This document shows, in pieces, positions 31,721 through 40,184 of a stretch of 53,778 nt of DNA; the stretch's first letter is position 1, and each line of letters opens with the position of its first letter. Position numbers and translations under genes: made by a program. Source of the stretch: Oscillospiraceae bacterium (GTDB lineage: Bacteria > Bacillota > Clostridia > Oscillospirales > Ruminococcaceae); assembly GCA_017545185.1 (NCBI GenBank), contig JAFWQJ010000066.1, forward strand, positions 1 to 53,778. The letters are read 5' to 3'. Below the pieces are notes generated by a model that did not search any database, had not been told where the DNA came from, and saw only the letters and a program-made list of their open reading frames with translations.

Positions 31721-33802
31721 TCACTCCTTCCGGGTGCGCAGTCCTTTTTTCCCGCGCAGGATCACGTTGAATCTGTGGCCGCTGCTCTCAAGGCTGAAAT
31801 GCAGCCGGTTGAGCTCTGCGATCTGTCTGACGACGGAGAGCCCGAGTCCGGTGCCCTTTCGGTTGCTGCGGGCGCTGTCTCCCTTGACGAATGCCTCGCA
31901 GAGCTGTTCGACATTGGCGGCCTTTTCCTCTGCGATGTCATTGGAGATGCGCAGCGTGCTGCCTTCTCCGGTGACGGTGATGCTGCCGCCGTCCGGCGTG
32001 AACTTGACGGCGTTGTCCAGCAGATTGCGGAGTGCCTGCATCATCATCAGCGGGTCGGCACGGACGGTGCAGCTGCCCGTGATCTCGACGTTCAGCTTCC
32101 GGCTTTCGATCTCATCCTGCCGGTTCGCGTTGATCTCCTTCAGCAGCGCGATCAGTTCGATTTTCTGCTTTTTCGCTTTGGTATTCTGTTCCAGTCTGGC
32201 AAGGTCTAGCACATTCGTGATGATGTTGTCCATGTACTGCGTGCCTTCCAGAATGGAATCCGAATAATGCGCCTGCTTTTCCGGATGCACGCCGCTGCTC
32301 AGGTTCTCCGCATAGCCGGAGATCGCGGTCAGCGGGGATTTCAGGTCGTGTGCAAGCGCGGCGGTCAGGCTGCGGCGGTATTCGTCCATTTCGTATCTGC
32401 GGCGGGCGCGGAGATAAGACACCAGTGCCCAGAGCAAAGAAAGTAGGATAGCAATCGACAAGAGCTGAATGCCGAAAGCAACTGTAAGCGGAATGCATTT
32501 TTTCAGCGGCTCTCTGCTCATGCATACAAACAGAGAGTAGCCCTTTCCGTTTATCTGTACCTCACGGGCATTCGCATAATACTGGACAAGCTTTTCCGTG
32601 TAGCTTCCCTGCGGTATGATTTGAATGTATATATCATCGTTCAAATCGTTTGCGTATGTGAACCGCTTATCAGTTGCTTTTGAAAACGGCGAATCTTTCA
32701 GTTTACCGCAGCAGATGCCCGGCAAGCTCCAGATCAGTTTGAACTGTTGATCCGGCCGGAGCTTTTGCAGCGGCCAGCCGTTCTCTAAAGCGTCCTGTTC
32801 CATTATGTGATATTCAATTTCTTGTGTTTGGCTGTTATCATCCTGTGATTCTGCAGAACTCCGGTAGGACTGCAGCAAAGCCGGCATCTCACTGTCCACG
32901 AGAGCAGCGACTTGCTGCATCGCATTCCCGGAACGGGTATTGGCGGGCCGTCCCAGAAGATACATCCCCGTGAGATACTCTTCGTGCGTTTGTCGATATT
33001 CAAGATCCGTGTCGAGTGAGTTGTCATATACATAGCTGTCGCCCTGCGGTATGTACATATCCCGCAGCAGGCTGCTCCATTCTGCAGGAGCGCTGGTTTC
33101 GCGGTGATAAACGGAACGCAGTTTGCCGTTGACAAAAACCCCGTACTCCAGCCCCCGGAATGAATCACCGTGAACATAGGCGTGCAGCGGCATATAATCG
33201 AATCGGGAATATGAGTACAGGAAGTTCCGGATAAGGTCTGAATGCTCCAGAAGCTTATCGTCGTTAGCAGCTTCGTAAATCTGTTTCATCGCGTAATTCT
33301 TTCTGTAATTACGCAAAAGCTCTTCGGCAATCTCTTCACTTTCTTCCGGCTCTGTATACCGTTCGATTTCTTCATCTGTTCCAATGATGTTTTTTGAACG
33401 AAGAATAACAGAAGGCTGTGAGACGGTATATTCTCCGGTCGCGGTATCCATTAGCATCACGGAAACATCTGTATACAGATCAATCTCAGATTCAACCTCA
33501 ACGCTGGCTTGGGAAATTCTTTGCAGGAGAACAGGAATGCTGTCTTTTTCTGCAATCCGGTCTGCTTCTGATTGATCGCCGTAAAAAGGCATGAAAAAGT
33601 ATTCGCATTGGTCATGCCAGATTTCTGAACAGCTCTGCTCTGTTTCCTGCATGTATTTTGTTTGAAGAAAAGCTGCGTCGAAAATTGTGCAGACCAGTGT
33701 CAGCACCAGAAGCCTGCGGAAAAAGAATCTTGAGAATCGCATTTGCTGCGGCGCTTTGTTACGACTTGGCGTTGTATTCTTTTTCATTTTTCCTTCCTCC
33801 AC
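31721..33802 (-). CDS. Sensor histidine kinase, first of the set
   Basis: 693 residues. Helix one (FFFRRLLVLTLVCTIFDAAF), a diverged 400-residue sensor domain, helix two (LLSIAILLSLLWALVSYL) and an intact kinase core: AHDLKSPLTAISGYAENL, LLDNAVKFTPDGGS and RKGTGLGLSVV. The kinase half is nearly identical to that of the gene at 28262, even at DNA level, while the sensor halves differ, which points to gene duplication with conversion or purifying selection on the kinase half. It begins 3 nt after the regulator stop. Confidence 0.94.
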   Translation of the reverse strand: MEEGKMKKNTTPSRNKAPQQMRFSRFFFRRLLVLTLVCTIFDAAFLQTKYMQETEQSCSEIWHDQCEYFFMPFYGDQSEADRIAEKDSIPVLLQRISQASVEVESEIDLYTDVSVMLMDTATGEYTVSQPSVILRSKNIIGTDEEIERYTEPEESEEIAEELLRNYRKNYAMKQIYEAANDDKLLEHSDLIRNFLYSYSRFDYMPLHAYVHGDSFRGLEYGVFVNGKLRSVYHRETSAPAEWSSLLRDMYIPQGDSYVYDNSLDTDLEYRQTHEEYLTGMYLLGRPANTRSGNAMQQVAALVDSEMPALLQSYRSSAESQDDNSQTQEIEYHIMEQDALENGWPLQKLRPDQQFKLIWSLPGICCGKLKDSPFSKATDKRFTYANDLNDDIYIQIIPQGSYTEKLVQYYANAREVQINGKGYSLFVCMSREPLKKCIPLTVAFGIQLLSIAILLSLLWALVSYLRARRRYEMDEYRRSLTAALAHDLKSPLTAISGYAENLSSGVHPEKQAHYSDSILEGTQYMDNIITNVLDLARLEQNTKAKKQKIELIALLKEINANRQDEIESRKLNVEITGSCTVRADPLMMMQALRNLLDNAVKFTPDGGSITVTGEGSTLRISNDIAEEKAANVEQLCEAFVKGDSARSNRKGTGLGLSVVRQIAELNRLHFSLESSGHRFNVILRGKKGLRTRKE

Positions 33803-33805
33803 ATG

Positions 33806-34492
33806 TCATTCTGTGATCTGATACCCCTTTGTGATCACCGTGCGGATCTGCTTTCCGGCATTGCCGAGGGCGTGGCGCAGCTTTTTGATATGGTTGTCCA
33901 CGACGCGGTCGCTGCCGAAGTAATCCTGTCCCCATACGCGGTCTAAAAGCTGGTCGCGGCTGAGCACCCAGCCCTTGTGCTCCAGCAGATAGCGGAGCAG
34001 CTCAAATTCCTTCGGTGCGAGCGTGACGGGTCTGCCGTTTGCCGTGACGGCCAGCGTTTTCAGATCCATGCAGACCGCACCGCAGACAAGGCTCTGCGTA
34101 CAGACGGTGCCGTTCGCGCGCTTGAGCAGCGCCTGTACCTTTGCGAGCAGCGCGGCCAGCGAAAACGGCTTGATGATGTAGTCATCGCAGCCGAGAGAAT
34201 AGCCGTACAGCACATCCTCCTCGCGGGCGCGTGCGGTCAGGAACAGGATCGGGACGTCGCTGTCTGCGCGGATCTCCCTGCAAAGGGAAAAACCGTCGAT
34301 GTCCGGCATCATGACGTCCAGCATCAGCAGGTCGTATTCGTTCTGCCGGATGAGGGCAAGTGCCTGCGAACCGTTTTCGGCGGTCGTCAGGTGGATCTGT
34401 CCCTCGCTTTTGTCGGAGAAGTAATCCTCGATGACCTCGCGGATCTGCGCGTCATCCTCTGCCAGCAGGATTTCGGATATCATGTCATTCAC
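33806..34492 (-). CDS. OmpR/PhoB-family response regulator
   Basis: 228 residues. Receiver domain with ILLAEDDAQIREVIEDYF (acidic pocket), phospho-Asp in LLMLDVMMPDIDGF, the conserved Thr in FLTARAREED and Lys in DDYIIKPFSLAAL. The C-terminal winged helix ends in VWGQDYFGSDRVVDNHIKKL. It is the only regulator for two kinases and one sensor protein, so several signals may converge on it. Three GTATC repeats in its leader are candidate binding sites. Confidence 0.96.
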   Translation of the reverse strand: MNDMISEILLAEDDAQIREVIEDYFSDKSEGQIHLTTAENGSQALALIRQNEYDLLMLDVMMPDIDGFSLCREIRADSDVPILFLTARAREEDVLYGYSLGCDDYIIKPFSLAALLAKVQALLKRANGTVCTQSLVCGAVCMDLKTLAVTANGRPVTLAPKEFELLRYLLEHKGWVLSRDQLLDRVWGQDYFGSDRVVDNHIKKLRHALGNAGKQIRTVITKGYQITE

Positions 34493-34522
34493 CTCTCTGT
34501 GATTGTATTGTACGATGCGGAT

Positions 34523-34550
34523 GTATCCTTTGTGTATCCTTCGGGTATCA
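34523..34550. promoter_or_regulatory. Three GTATC direct repeats with 11-bp period
   Basis: GTATCC (34523), GTATCC (34534) and GTATCA (34545), spaced exactly one helical turn, between promoter and start of the regulator gene. OmpR-family dimers bind tandem direct repeats of this period, so autoregulation is likely. They lie downstream of the predicted start site, which suggests repression or a second promoter. Confidence 0.6.
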
Positions 34551-34597
34551 CTTTGATATATCCGGAGGAAAAGCGGATACTATAATTATTATCTGTT

Positions 34598-34626
34598 ATT
34601 ATAACATATTTGCAGATAGAGTTCAA
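34598..34626 (-). promoter_or_regulatory. Promoter of the regulator-kinase operon
   Basis: Minus-strand TTGAAC (34626-34621), 17 nt, TATAAT (34603-34598). Confidence 0.7.
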
Positions 34627-34659
34627 TAGGAGAGGGGAGAAAAGGTTTCGGGCATAAGA

Positions 34660-34687
34660 AAACCGCCTTGATTACTCAGGGCGGTTT
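34660..34687 (-). terminator. Terminator of the small-gene pair
   Basis: AAACCGCC (34660-34667) and GGCGGTTT (34680-34687). On the minus strand TTCTTATGCC follows the stem. It overlaps the stop codon of the 76-residue gene. Confidence 0.7.
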
Positions 34688-34916
34688 AGTCTTCATCATC
34701 AGGCAACGGTTCCAATTCACCGTCACGAATCATTCCGAGTTCGGCTGACAGCAAAATTATGTCTGAAACTGTAATATCCGGATGTGCGAGAATATACTGA
34801 TACATATACTCCCTATCATCGTCATGTGGTGCATTATAAAGAATACCTGAAATATACTCCTGATTATCTGTAAGCGTATTCAGCAATTCTTTCAAACGTG
34901 ATTTAATATCAGCCAT
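34686..34916 (-). CDS. Small acidic protein, unknown
   Basis: 76 residues, not recognised. I start at MADIKSRLKEL (ATG 34916), preceded by AGAGGAAGATC; a longer in-frame version has no ribosome site. It is helical, strongly acidic at the C-terminus (ELEPLPDDED). Its start overlaps the stop of the small upstream frame (ATGGCTGA), so the two are coupled. A basic upstream partner with an acidic downstream one resembles toxin/immunity or toxin/antitoxin pairs, but this is only a guess. Confidence 0.55.
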   Translation of the reverse strand: MADIKSRLKELLNTLTDNQEYISGILYNAPHDDDREYMYQYILAHPDITVSDIILLSAELGMIRDGELEPLPDDED

Positions 34917-35058
34917 TTCTGATCTTCCTCTTTGCAATGATTCGGTAATACCCGAATCCGTTCTTTTCAACTGTATACTGATAATTTGCGATGCGCTTTA
35001 CAAAAACGGGGCTTGTTTTGTCGCTGTCCGTCAGATGTGAAGCTATTTCGCATTGCAA
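34909..35058 (-). CDS. Small basic frame coupled to the downstream acidic gene
   Basis: A 49-codon frame from TTG 35058 to TGA 34909. Its composition is protein-like and basic (SPVFVKRIANYQYTVEKNGF, then GYYRIIAKRKIRNG). There is no ATG/GTG in frame before an upstream stop and no clear Shine-Dalgarno. It may be a genuine short gene with a TTG start or the 3' remnant of a longer one. A perfect-spacing promoter reads into it and its end overlaps the next start, which argues for real expression. Confidence 0.4.
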   Translation of the reverse strand: MQCEIASHLTDSDKTSPVFVKRIANYQYTVEKNGFGYYRIIAKRKIRNG

Positions 35059-35096
35059 AGAATTGCATACTAATCCGGATGCCGTGTCTTTCTGTC

Positions 35097-35125
35097 ATTG
35101 TACCACTTTCAGCCTGTCTTGTCAA
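35097..35125 (-). promoter_or_regulatory. Promoter of the small coupled pair
   Basis: Minus-strand TTGACA (35125-35120), 17 nt, TACAAT (35102-35097). Confidence 0.7.
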
Positions 35126-35164
35126 TCCTTGTTTTGCCTGTAGTTTCTTCACCCGCATTCCCGC

Positions 35165-36721
35165 TCAATCGCAGCGTGACGAATAATCCCTTTTCCCCCG
35201 AACAGTCAGATACCCCGCAAAATAAACCGCCGCGCCCGCAGTAGCAGCAGCCAGCGGCGCGATCCGCAGCGGCAGCCGGCAACGAAGCACGGGACAGAGC
35301 AGATACGCCGTTCCCGCGCAGAGCACTCCGGCAAACAGACTTCTCCCGCAGAGCCGGAGCAGTCTGAGCCGGATGCCGGTGCGCAGCCGGAACCGCCTGA
35401 CGGCCAGCAGCAAAATCACCGCGTAGCAGAGCAAAGTGGAGGCCGCGATCCCGCGCAGGCCGAGGCAGGGGATCAGCAGCAGATTGCCCGCGAGCTTTAC
35501 CGCCGCGCCCGCAAGCATGATCCGGACGGTGTCGTCCGCGTGGCCGGATGCCTGCAGCATACAGAACAGCGGGTAACAGAGCGCGGAGAAGATGACCGCG
35601 ATCCCGAGCACCGCGAGTGCGGGCGCAGCGGCGGCGGTCTCAGCCGGACGGGCGGGGAACAGAACAGTCAGCAGCGGCGCGGCGAGTGCCGTCATGCCGA
35701 GTCCTGCGGGTACCGCGAAAAACGCCGTCCGCCGGATGACCGTTTCGGCAAGCTGACCGGTCTCCGCGGTGCAGCTCCGCGCATAGCTTTCCGCGAACGC
35801 CGGGAATACGCCCTTGCCGAACATATTGGTCACGGACGGCACGAGGTTGAACACCGTGACCGCCATGCCGGTATAGGCGCCGTAGAGGAAATTGGCGGCA
35901 TCCGCTTTCTGCGGGAGCAGCCGCATTGCCGAGGCGAGGTCGATCAGCGTGGTGAGGTTCGTCACGAGCGACGCCGCCGCGACCGGCAGCAGCGTCCGGA
36001 GCAGTGCCTGCCGGAGCATACGGTCGTCCTTTCGGCGGTGCGCGGGCGGGAGCTTCGGTGCAGACCGCCGCGGCGGGGGGAACAGCAGCAGCGTCAGCGT
36101 CCCGATCGCCGTTGAGAGCGTCACGCCGAGGATCGCGGCGGCAGCGGCAGCCTCCGGGAGCAGCATCCCCTGCGGGAGCATTGCCGGATGCCGGCAGACG
36201 AATCCGCAGAGCCCCAGCCCGCAGACCGCGCGGCCGATGCCCTCCGCGACATGTGAGACTGCCGTCGGCTGCATGGTGCTGTGCCCTTCGCAGATGCCGC
36301 GCAGCACCGCGTTCACGCAGCAGAACCAGACCGCAGGCGCAAAGCATCGGACAGAAAGCGCCGCCCGCGGGTTATGCAGCAGCAGCGTGCAGAACGGCTC
36401 CGCGGTCAGAAACAGCAGCAGGCTGAACAGGATCCCGCCGAGGCCGAACATCCGCATGGCCAGCGATGCGGTGCGGCTTGCGGTCTGCGGGTCGTTTTTG
36501 GCGAGTGCCTGTGCCGTCAGTGCGGAGACCGCCGTATTGATGCCCGTCACCGACAGCGCGAACACCGGCAGGAATAAGCCGTAGGCACAGGAAAAATAGC
36601 CCATGCCGGTCCCGCCGAGCATCGCGGTCAGCGGGAGCCGGAACACCGCACCGAGTATCTTTGCGAGCAGCGCGGAGCCGATCAGCCAGACCGACCCGCG
36701 CAGAACAGACTGCCGTTTCAT
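35165..36721 (-). CDS. MOP-superfamily flippase, SpoVB-like
   Basis: 518 residues, about 14 predicted transmembrane helices. It starts KRQSVLRGSVWLIGSALLAK and continues LGAVFRLPLTAMLGGTGMG, the SpoVB/polysaccharide-export pattern. This family flips lipid-linked precursors; SpoVB acts in spore cortex assembly. I start at ATG 36721 with CGGAGGG upstream; the frame extends further but without support. Very GC-rich and Ala/Arg-rich compared with neighbours. It could equally be a MurJ-type or capsule flippase. Confidence 0.85.
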   Translation of the reverse strand: MKRQSVLRGSVWLIGSALLAKILGAVFRLPLTAMLGGTGMGYFSCAYGLFLPVFALSVTGINTAVSALTAQALAKNDPQTASRTASLAMRMFGLGGILFSLLLFLTAEPFCTLLLHNPRAALSVRCFAPAVWFCCVNAVLRGICEGHSTMQPTAVSHVAEGIGRAVCGLGLCGFVCRHPAMLPQGMLLPEAAAAAAILGVTLSTAIGTLTLLLFPPPRRSAPKLPPAHRRKDDRMLRQALLRTLLPVAAASLVTNLTTLIDLASAMRLLPQKADAANFLYGAYTGMAVTVFNLVPSVTNMFGKGVFPAFAESYARSCTAETGQLAETVIRRTAFFAVPAGLGMTALAAPLLTVLFPARPAETAAAAPALAVLGIAVIFSALCYPLFCMLQASGHADDTVRIMLAGAAVKLAGNLLLIPCLGLRGIAASTLLCYAVILLLAVRRFRLRTGIRLRLLRLCGRSLFAGVLCAGTAYLLCPVLRCRLPLRIAPLAAATAGAAVYFAGYLTVRGKRDYSSRCD

Positions 36722-36872
36722 CCGGGTTTTGCCCTCCGTTTCCTGCGAAATAATCCGCTGTATGTCCGAAAATATGCTGCAAAACGGGAAAATATGTGCG
36801 GTCAGCGGGAAGTGCCCGGCTCCATTTTTGTGCGCATACAGCGTAAAATCTAAAATTTTCACGCATTCCCCA

Positions 36873-36925
36873 TTGAAATTTACCGAATTATATGCTATAA
36901 TAGATTGGTACGGCCTGTCCGTACC
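36873..36925 (+). promoter_or_regulatory. Promoter and 5'-terminal hairpin before the 36982 gene
   Basis: TTGAAA (36873-36878), 17 nt, TATAAT (36896-36901). The hairpin GGTACGG-CCTGT-CCGTACC (36907-36925) begins 6 nt after the -10, so the transcript should start with it. The same stem recurs at the same place before rpsF. Confidence 0.75.
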
Positions 36926-36981
36926 AAACCGTTTGATTCGGTCATTATCCCGCAAGGGTCACAGGAAAGGATTTTTTCATC

Positions 36982-37530
36982 ATGGCAAACGCAAACCAGA
37001 GCTTTTACCGGAGAGTCCCGGTCAGCAAGCCGTATCTCGTCACGAGAAATCAGGCGCTGCGCCTTTCTCCCTCCAATTTCACCCAGTTTATGACAGAGAG
37101 CACCATTTACGGCGTCGTCGTGGACATGCCGATGGCACCGACCGTCATCACGACGCTGGCCTGCTACATCAACGGTGCTGCAAACCTGTATTTCAGCAAC
37201 GGTGAGGATTATTCCGGTGCCGCACAGCGCTATCCGGGCGTCGTGCAGGCTGCAAGAATGTTCGTTTCCAATGCGGCGCGCTTCATCAGCGATGACAACA
37301 AGGTCAGCACGCTCGAACTGCCGAACAGCAGATCGCATTTCGTGTACCTGCTGACGACCAAGGGCATCCACCGCGTAACGGTCAATCCGCTGTCCGGCCA
37401 GCAGACCCCCGAGGAGCGCGTACTGCTTTCGATGTATCAGCGCGTGATGTCGGAGCTCCGCACCGCACAGATGAAGGACAAGGCTGCGGGCAATGAGCCG
37501 ACAGCAATGCTTGTTCCGAGCAAGCAGTGA
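36982..37530 (+). CDS. Conserved-looking hypothetical protein upstream of trpS
   Basis: 182 residues, not recognised. No signal peptide or membrane helix (MANANQSFYRRVPVSKPYLV). The middle has alternating strands and helices (STIYGVVVDMPMAPTVITTL, GAANLYFSNGEDYSG) and the C-terminus is helical (VLLSMYQRVMSELRTAQMK). CAGGAAAGGA precedes the ATG. It lies 15 nt before trpS, probably in one transcript. Confidence 0.8.
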   Translation: MANANQSFYRRVPVSKPYLVTRNQALRLSPSNFTQFMTESTIYGVVVDMPMAPTVITTLACYINGAANLYFSNGEDYSGAAQRYPGVVQAARMFVSNAARFISDDNKVSTLELPNSRSHFVYLLTTKGIHRVTVNPLSGQQTPEERVLLSMYQRVMSELRTAQMKDKAAGNEPTAMLVPSKQ

Positions 37531-37545
37531 TAAAGGAGCGGAAAC

Positions 37546-38562
37546 ATGGCAGAACAGACCACTGAGCAGAAGAAGCAGCGCATTTTCAGTGCGATCCAGC
37601 CGACCGGCGTTTTTACGCTCGGCAACTATATCGGCGCGGTGCGGAACTGGGACAAGCTGCAGGAGCAGTATGAATGTATCTACGCGATCGCAGATCTTCA
37701 TGCGATCACCGTGATGCAGGAGCCGGCCAAGCTGCGGCAGAATACGATGCGCGCCTTTGCGCTGATGCTCGCATGCGGCATGGATCCGGAGCGCAGCATC
37801 ACCTTTGTCCAGAGCCTGAATCCGCATCATGCGGAGCTGAGCTGGGTGCTCTCCTGCTCGACCATGTTCGGCGAGCTGAGCAGAATGACCCAGTTCAAGG
37901 ACAAGAGCCGCCGGCATTCGGATAACATCAACGCGGGCCTGTTTACCTATCCGGTGCTCATGGCCGCAGATATCCTTGCATACAATGCGGATCTTGTGCC
38001 GATCGGCGCAGACCAGAAGCAGCATCTGGAGCTTGCCAGAAACATCGCGCAGCGGTTCAACCAGCGCTACGGCGACACCTTCACCGTGCCGGACTGCTAC
38101 ATTGCACCGCAGGGCGCAAGGCTGATGTCGCTGCAGGATCCGACGAAGAAGATGTCCAAGTCTGACGAGAACGCGAACGGCTGCGTCTTTATCCTTGACG
38201 ATAAGGACACGATCCTGCGCAAGTTCAAGCGCGCCGTCACGGATTCCGAGACCGAGGTCTGCTTCCGCGAGGGCAAGGACGGCATCAACAATCTGATGAC
38301 GATCTACAGCGCCGTGACCGGCAAGACCTTTGCGGAGATCGAGGCCGAGTTCGCAGGCAAGGGCTACGGCGATTTCAAGACCGCGGTCGGCGAGGCAGTC
38401 GCGGATCATCTTGCACCGCTGCAGGCGGAATACAACCGTCTGATCGCGGACAAGGCGTATCTGACTGCGTGCATGAACAACGGCGCAGAGCAGGCGTTCC
38501 GGCTCACCAGACGCACGCTGCAGAAGGTTTACCGCAAGGTCGGCTTTGTTGACCGGAAGTAA
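37546..38562 (+). CDS. trpS: Tryptophanyl-tRNA synthetase
   Basis: 338 residues, normal for the family. Class I signatures: IFSAIQPTGVFTLGNYIGAV (HIGH-like region, given in part as TGVFTLGNYIGA), and KKMSKSD near residue 200 (KMSKS loop). SLNPHHAELSWVL and YPVLMAADILAYNADLVPIG are TrpRS-specific. AAAGGAG precedes the ATG. It charges tRNA-Trp. No T-box leader is apparent upstream of the operon. Confidence 0.98.
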   Translation: MAEQTTEQKKQRIFSAIQPTGVFTLGNYIGAVRNWDKLQEQYECIYAIADLHAITVMQEPAKLRQNTMRAFALMLACGMDPERSITFVQSLNPHHAELSWVLSCSTMFGELSRMTQFKDKSRRHSDNINAGLFTYPVLMAADILAYNADLVPIGADQKQHLELARNIAQRFNQRYGDTFTVPDCYIAPQGARLMSLQDPTKKMSKSDENANGCVFILDDKDTILRKFKRAVTDSETEVCFREGKDGINNLMTIYSAVTGKTFAEIEAEFAGKGYGDFKTAVGEAVADHLAPLQAEYNRLIADKAYLTACMNNGAEQAFRLTRRTLQKVYRKVGFVDRK

Positions 38563-38682
38563 AATCCATAAAAAACAATGACCGATTCTATAAAGTTTCG
38601 GGTATAAATTACCAGTTTGGAAAACCGAATCGGCGCGGATTTTGGATGAATGCCGAAAGTTTTGGAAAAATGCCAAAAACAC

Positions 38683-38711
38683 TTGCATTTTACGTGAAAA
38701 AGAGGTAAAAT
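38683..38711 (+). promoter_or_regulatory. Promoter of mazG, apparently leaderless
   Basis: TTGCAT (38683-38688), 17 nt, TAAAAT (38706-38711). The predicted start (about 38718) is within 3 nt of the mazG ATG at 38721. Confidence 0.6.
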
Positions 38712-38720
38712 AAACAATAT

Positions 38721-39536
38721 ATGAGAACGAGTGAAGAAACGCTTGCCGCCCTGCGCAGCCGTCCGCATTATTCTATGGACGATCTGCTGCTCATCATGCA
38801 GGTGCTGCGGAGCGAAAACGGCTGTCCGTGGGATAAGGAGCAGACGCATCAGAGCATCCGGCAGGATTTCCTCGAGGAATGCTATGAAGCGGTCGAGGCG
38901 ATCGAGGCGGACAGTGTTCCCATGATGCGCGAGGAGCTCGGCGATGTGCTGCTTCAGGTGGTGTTCCACTGCCAGATCGAAGCGGAGCAGTCGCATTTCA
39001 CGTTTGACGATATCTGCGACGAGGTCTGCAGAAAGCTCGTGGTCCGGCATCCGCATGTCTTCGGAGATGTGAACGCCGATACCAGCGAGGAGGTCCTGAA
39101 GAACTGGGACAGCATCAAGCAGGAGACCAAGCAGCAGAAAACCGCGGCGGAAACGCTCGACGGCGTCTGCAGGGCGTTGCCTGCACTGATGTATGCGCAG
39201 AAGCTCGGAAAGAGAGCCGGCAGAGCAGGCATGGACTGGCGCTCGGCGGAGGACGCTTTTCAGTATATCCGCAAGGAGACCGACGAGCTTGCCGAGGCGA
39301 TGCAGTCCGGGCAGCAGGAACAGATCGAAGAAGAACTCGGCGATCTGCTGTTTTCCTGCGTGAATACGGCAAGGCATCTGCATATCGACGCGGAAACGGC
39401 GCTGCGGGCTGCAGCGGAAAAATTCCGCAGACGCTTCGCGCAGACGGAGCAGCTTGTGACAGCGGACGGCAAGGAAATGTCCGCCCTGCCGATCGAGGAG
39501 CTCGACCGGTACTGGGATATTGCAAAACAGAAATAA
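38721..39536 (+). CDS. mazG: Nucleoside triphosphate pyrophosphohydrolase MazG
   Basis: 271 residues with two MazG domains. The first has GCPWDKEQTHQSIRQ, EECYEAVEAIE and EELGDVLLQVVFH (EExxE..ExxD metal site); the second has KETDELAEAM and EELGDLLFSCVN. It hydrolyses non-canonical or excess NTPs, and ppGpp in some bacteria. No Shine-Dalgarno at normal distance precedes the ATG (AGAGG is about 15 nt away), consistent with a leaderless message. The next ATG would remove part of the first domain's N-terminus, so I keep this one. Confidence 0.95.
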   Translation: MRTSEETLAALRSRPHYSMDDLLLIMQVLRSENGCPWDKEQTHQSIRQDFLEECYEAVEAIEADSVPMMREELGDVLLQVVFHCQIEAEQSHFTFDDICDEVCRKLVVRHPHVFGDVNADTSEEVLKNWDSIKQETKQQKTAAETLDGVCRALPALMYAQKLGKRAGRAGMDWRSAEDAFQYIRKETDELAEAMQSGQQEQIEEELGDLLFSCVNTARHLHIDAETALRAAAEKFRRRFAQTEQLVTADGKEMSALPIEELDRYWDIAKQK

Positions 39537-39666
39537 AGACCAACAGAGAGAACACCATCAGGAAGTATTACGGCGCAACCCCGGATCTCAGAAGGATGCA
39601 ATCCGCGCATCAAACCGGCGCGGTGCATAATAAATGTAAAAGAGATGCAATGTGGAGGATCTAACA

Positions 39667-39945
39667 ATGACCAAGATTGAACTGATTACTGCACTGGCGC
39701 AGAAGGGTAACTGCACCAGAAAAGAGGCTGATGATGCACTGGAGCTCGTCACTTCTGTTATCGTGGAATCACTGATCGCGGGTGAAAAGGTACACCTGAC
39801 CGGCCTCGGTACATTTGAAATCCACGACCGGAAGGCGAAGGAAACCAAGAATCCGCGCACCGGAAAGCCCATGACGACTCCTGCAAAGAAGGCTCCGGCT
39901 TTCCGCGCATCGAAGGCTCTGAAGGAAGCTGTCAACAAGGAATGA
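39667..39945 (+). CDS. hup: HU-type DNA-binding protein
   Basis: 92 residues. Start at ATG 39667 with GGAGG 9 nt upstream. HU features: MTKIELITALAQKGNCTRKE, LTGLGTFEIHDRKAKETKNP and the DNA-intercalating arm with RTGKPMTTPAKKAPAF. Nucleoid protein. It overlaps the rqcP start by 4 nt (ATGA). Confidence 0.96.
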   Translation: MTKIELITALAQKGNCTRKEADDALELVTSVIVESLIAGEKVHLTGLGTFEIHDRKAKETKNPRTGKPMTTPAKKAPAFRASKALKEAVNKE

Positions 39946-40184
39946 GACTTGACAAATATCTCAAGGTATCCCGTCTGATGAAACGGCGCACGGTCGCGAA
40001 TGAAGCCTGCGACGCAGGGCGTGTTTCGGTCAACGGGAAGCCTGCGCGCGCCTCTTATGATGTGAAGATCGGGGATGTGATCGAGATCGCATTCGGTCAG
40101 CGCACCATGAAGGTGAAGGTCGCTGCCGTATCCGAGGTCGTGACCAAGGACAAGGCGGCGGAGCTTTATACCGTAGAAGCATAA
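39942..40184 (+). CDS. rqcP: S4-domain RNA-binding protein RqcP
   Basis: 80 residues, a lone S4 domain: MRLDKYLKVSRLMKRRTVAN, GRVSVNGKPARASYDVKIGD. This is the RqcP (YabO) type that helps RqcH add Ala tails on stalled 50S subunits. Gene order mazG-hup-rqcP is standard for Firmicutes and supports the name. Translationally coupled to hup. Confidence 0.92.
   Translation: MRLDKYLKVSRLMKRRTVANEACDAGRVSVNGKPARASYDVKIGDVIEIAFGQRTMKVKVAAVSEVVTKDKAAELYTVEA

Noticed and set aside
36722-36955. Longer start for the SpoVB-like flippase
   Set aside because: Membrane domain begins after 36721, which has its own ribosome site; the upstream part overlaps the divergent promoter.
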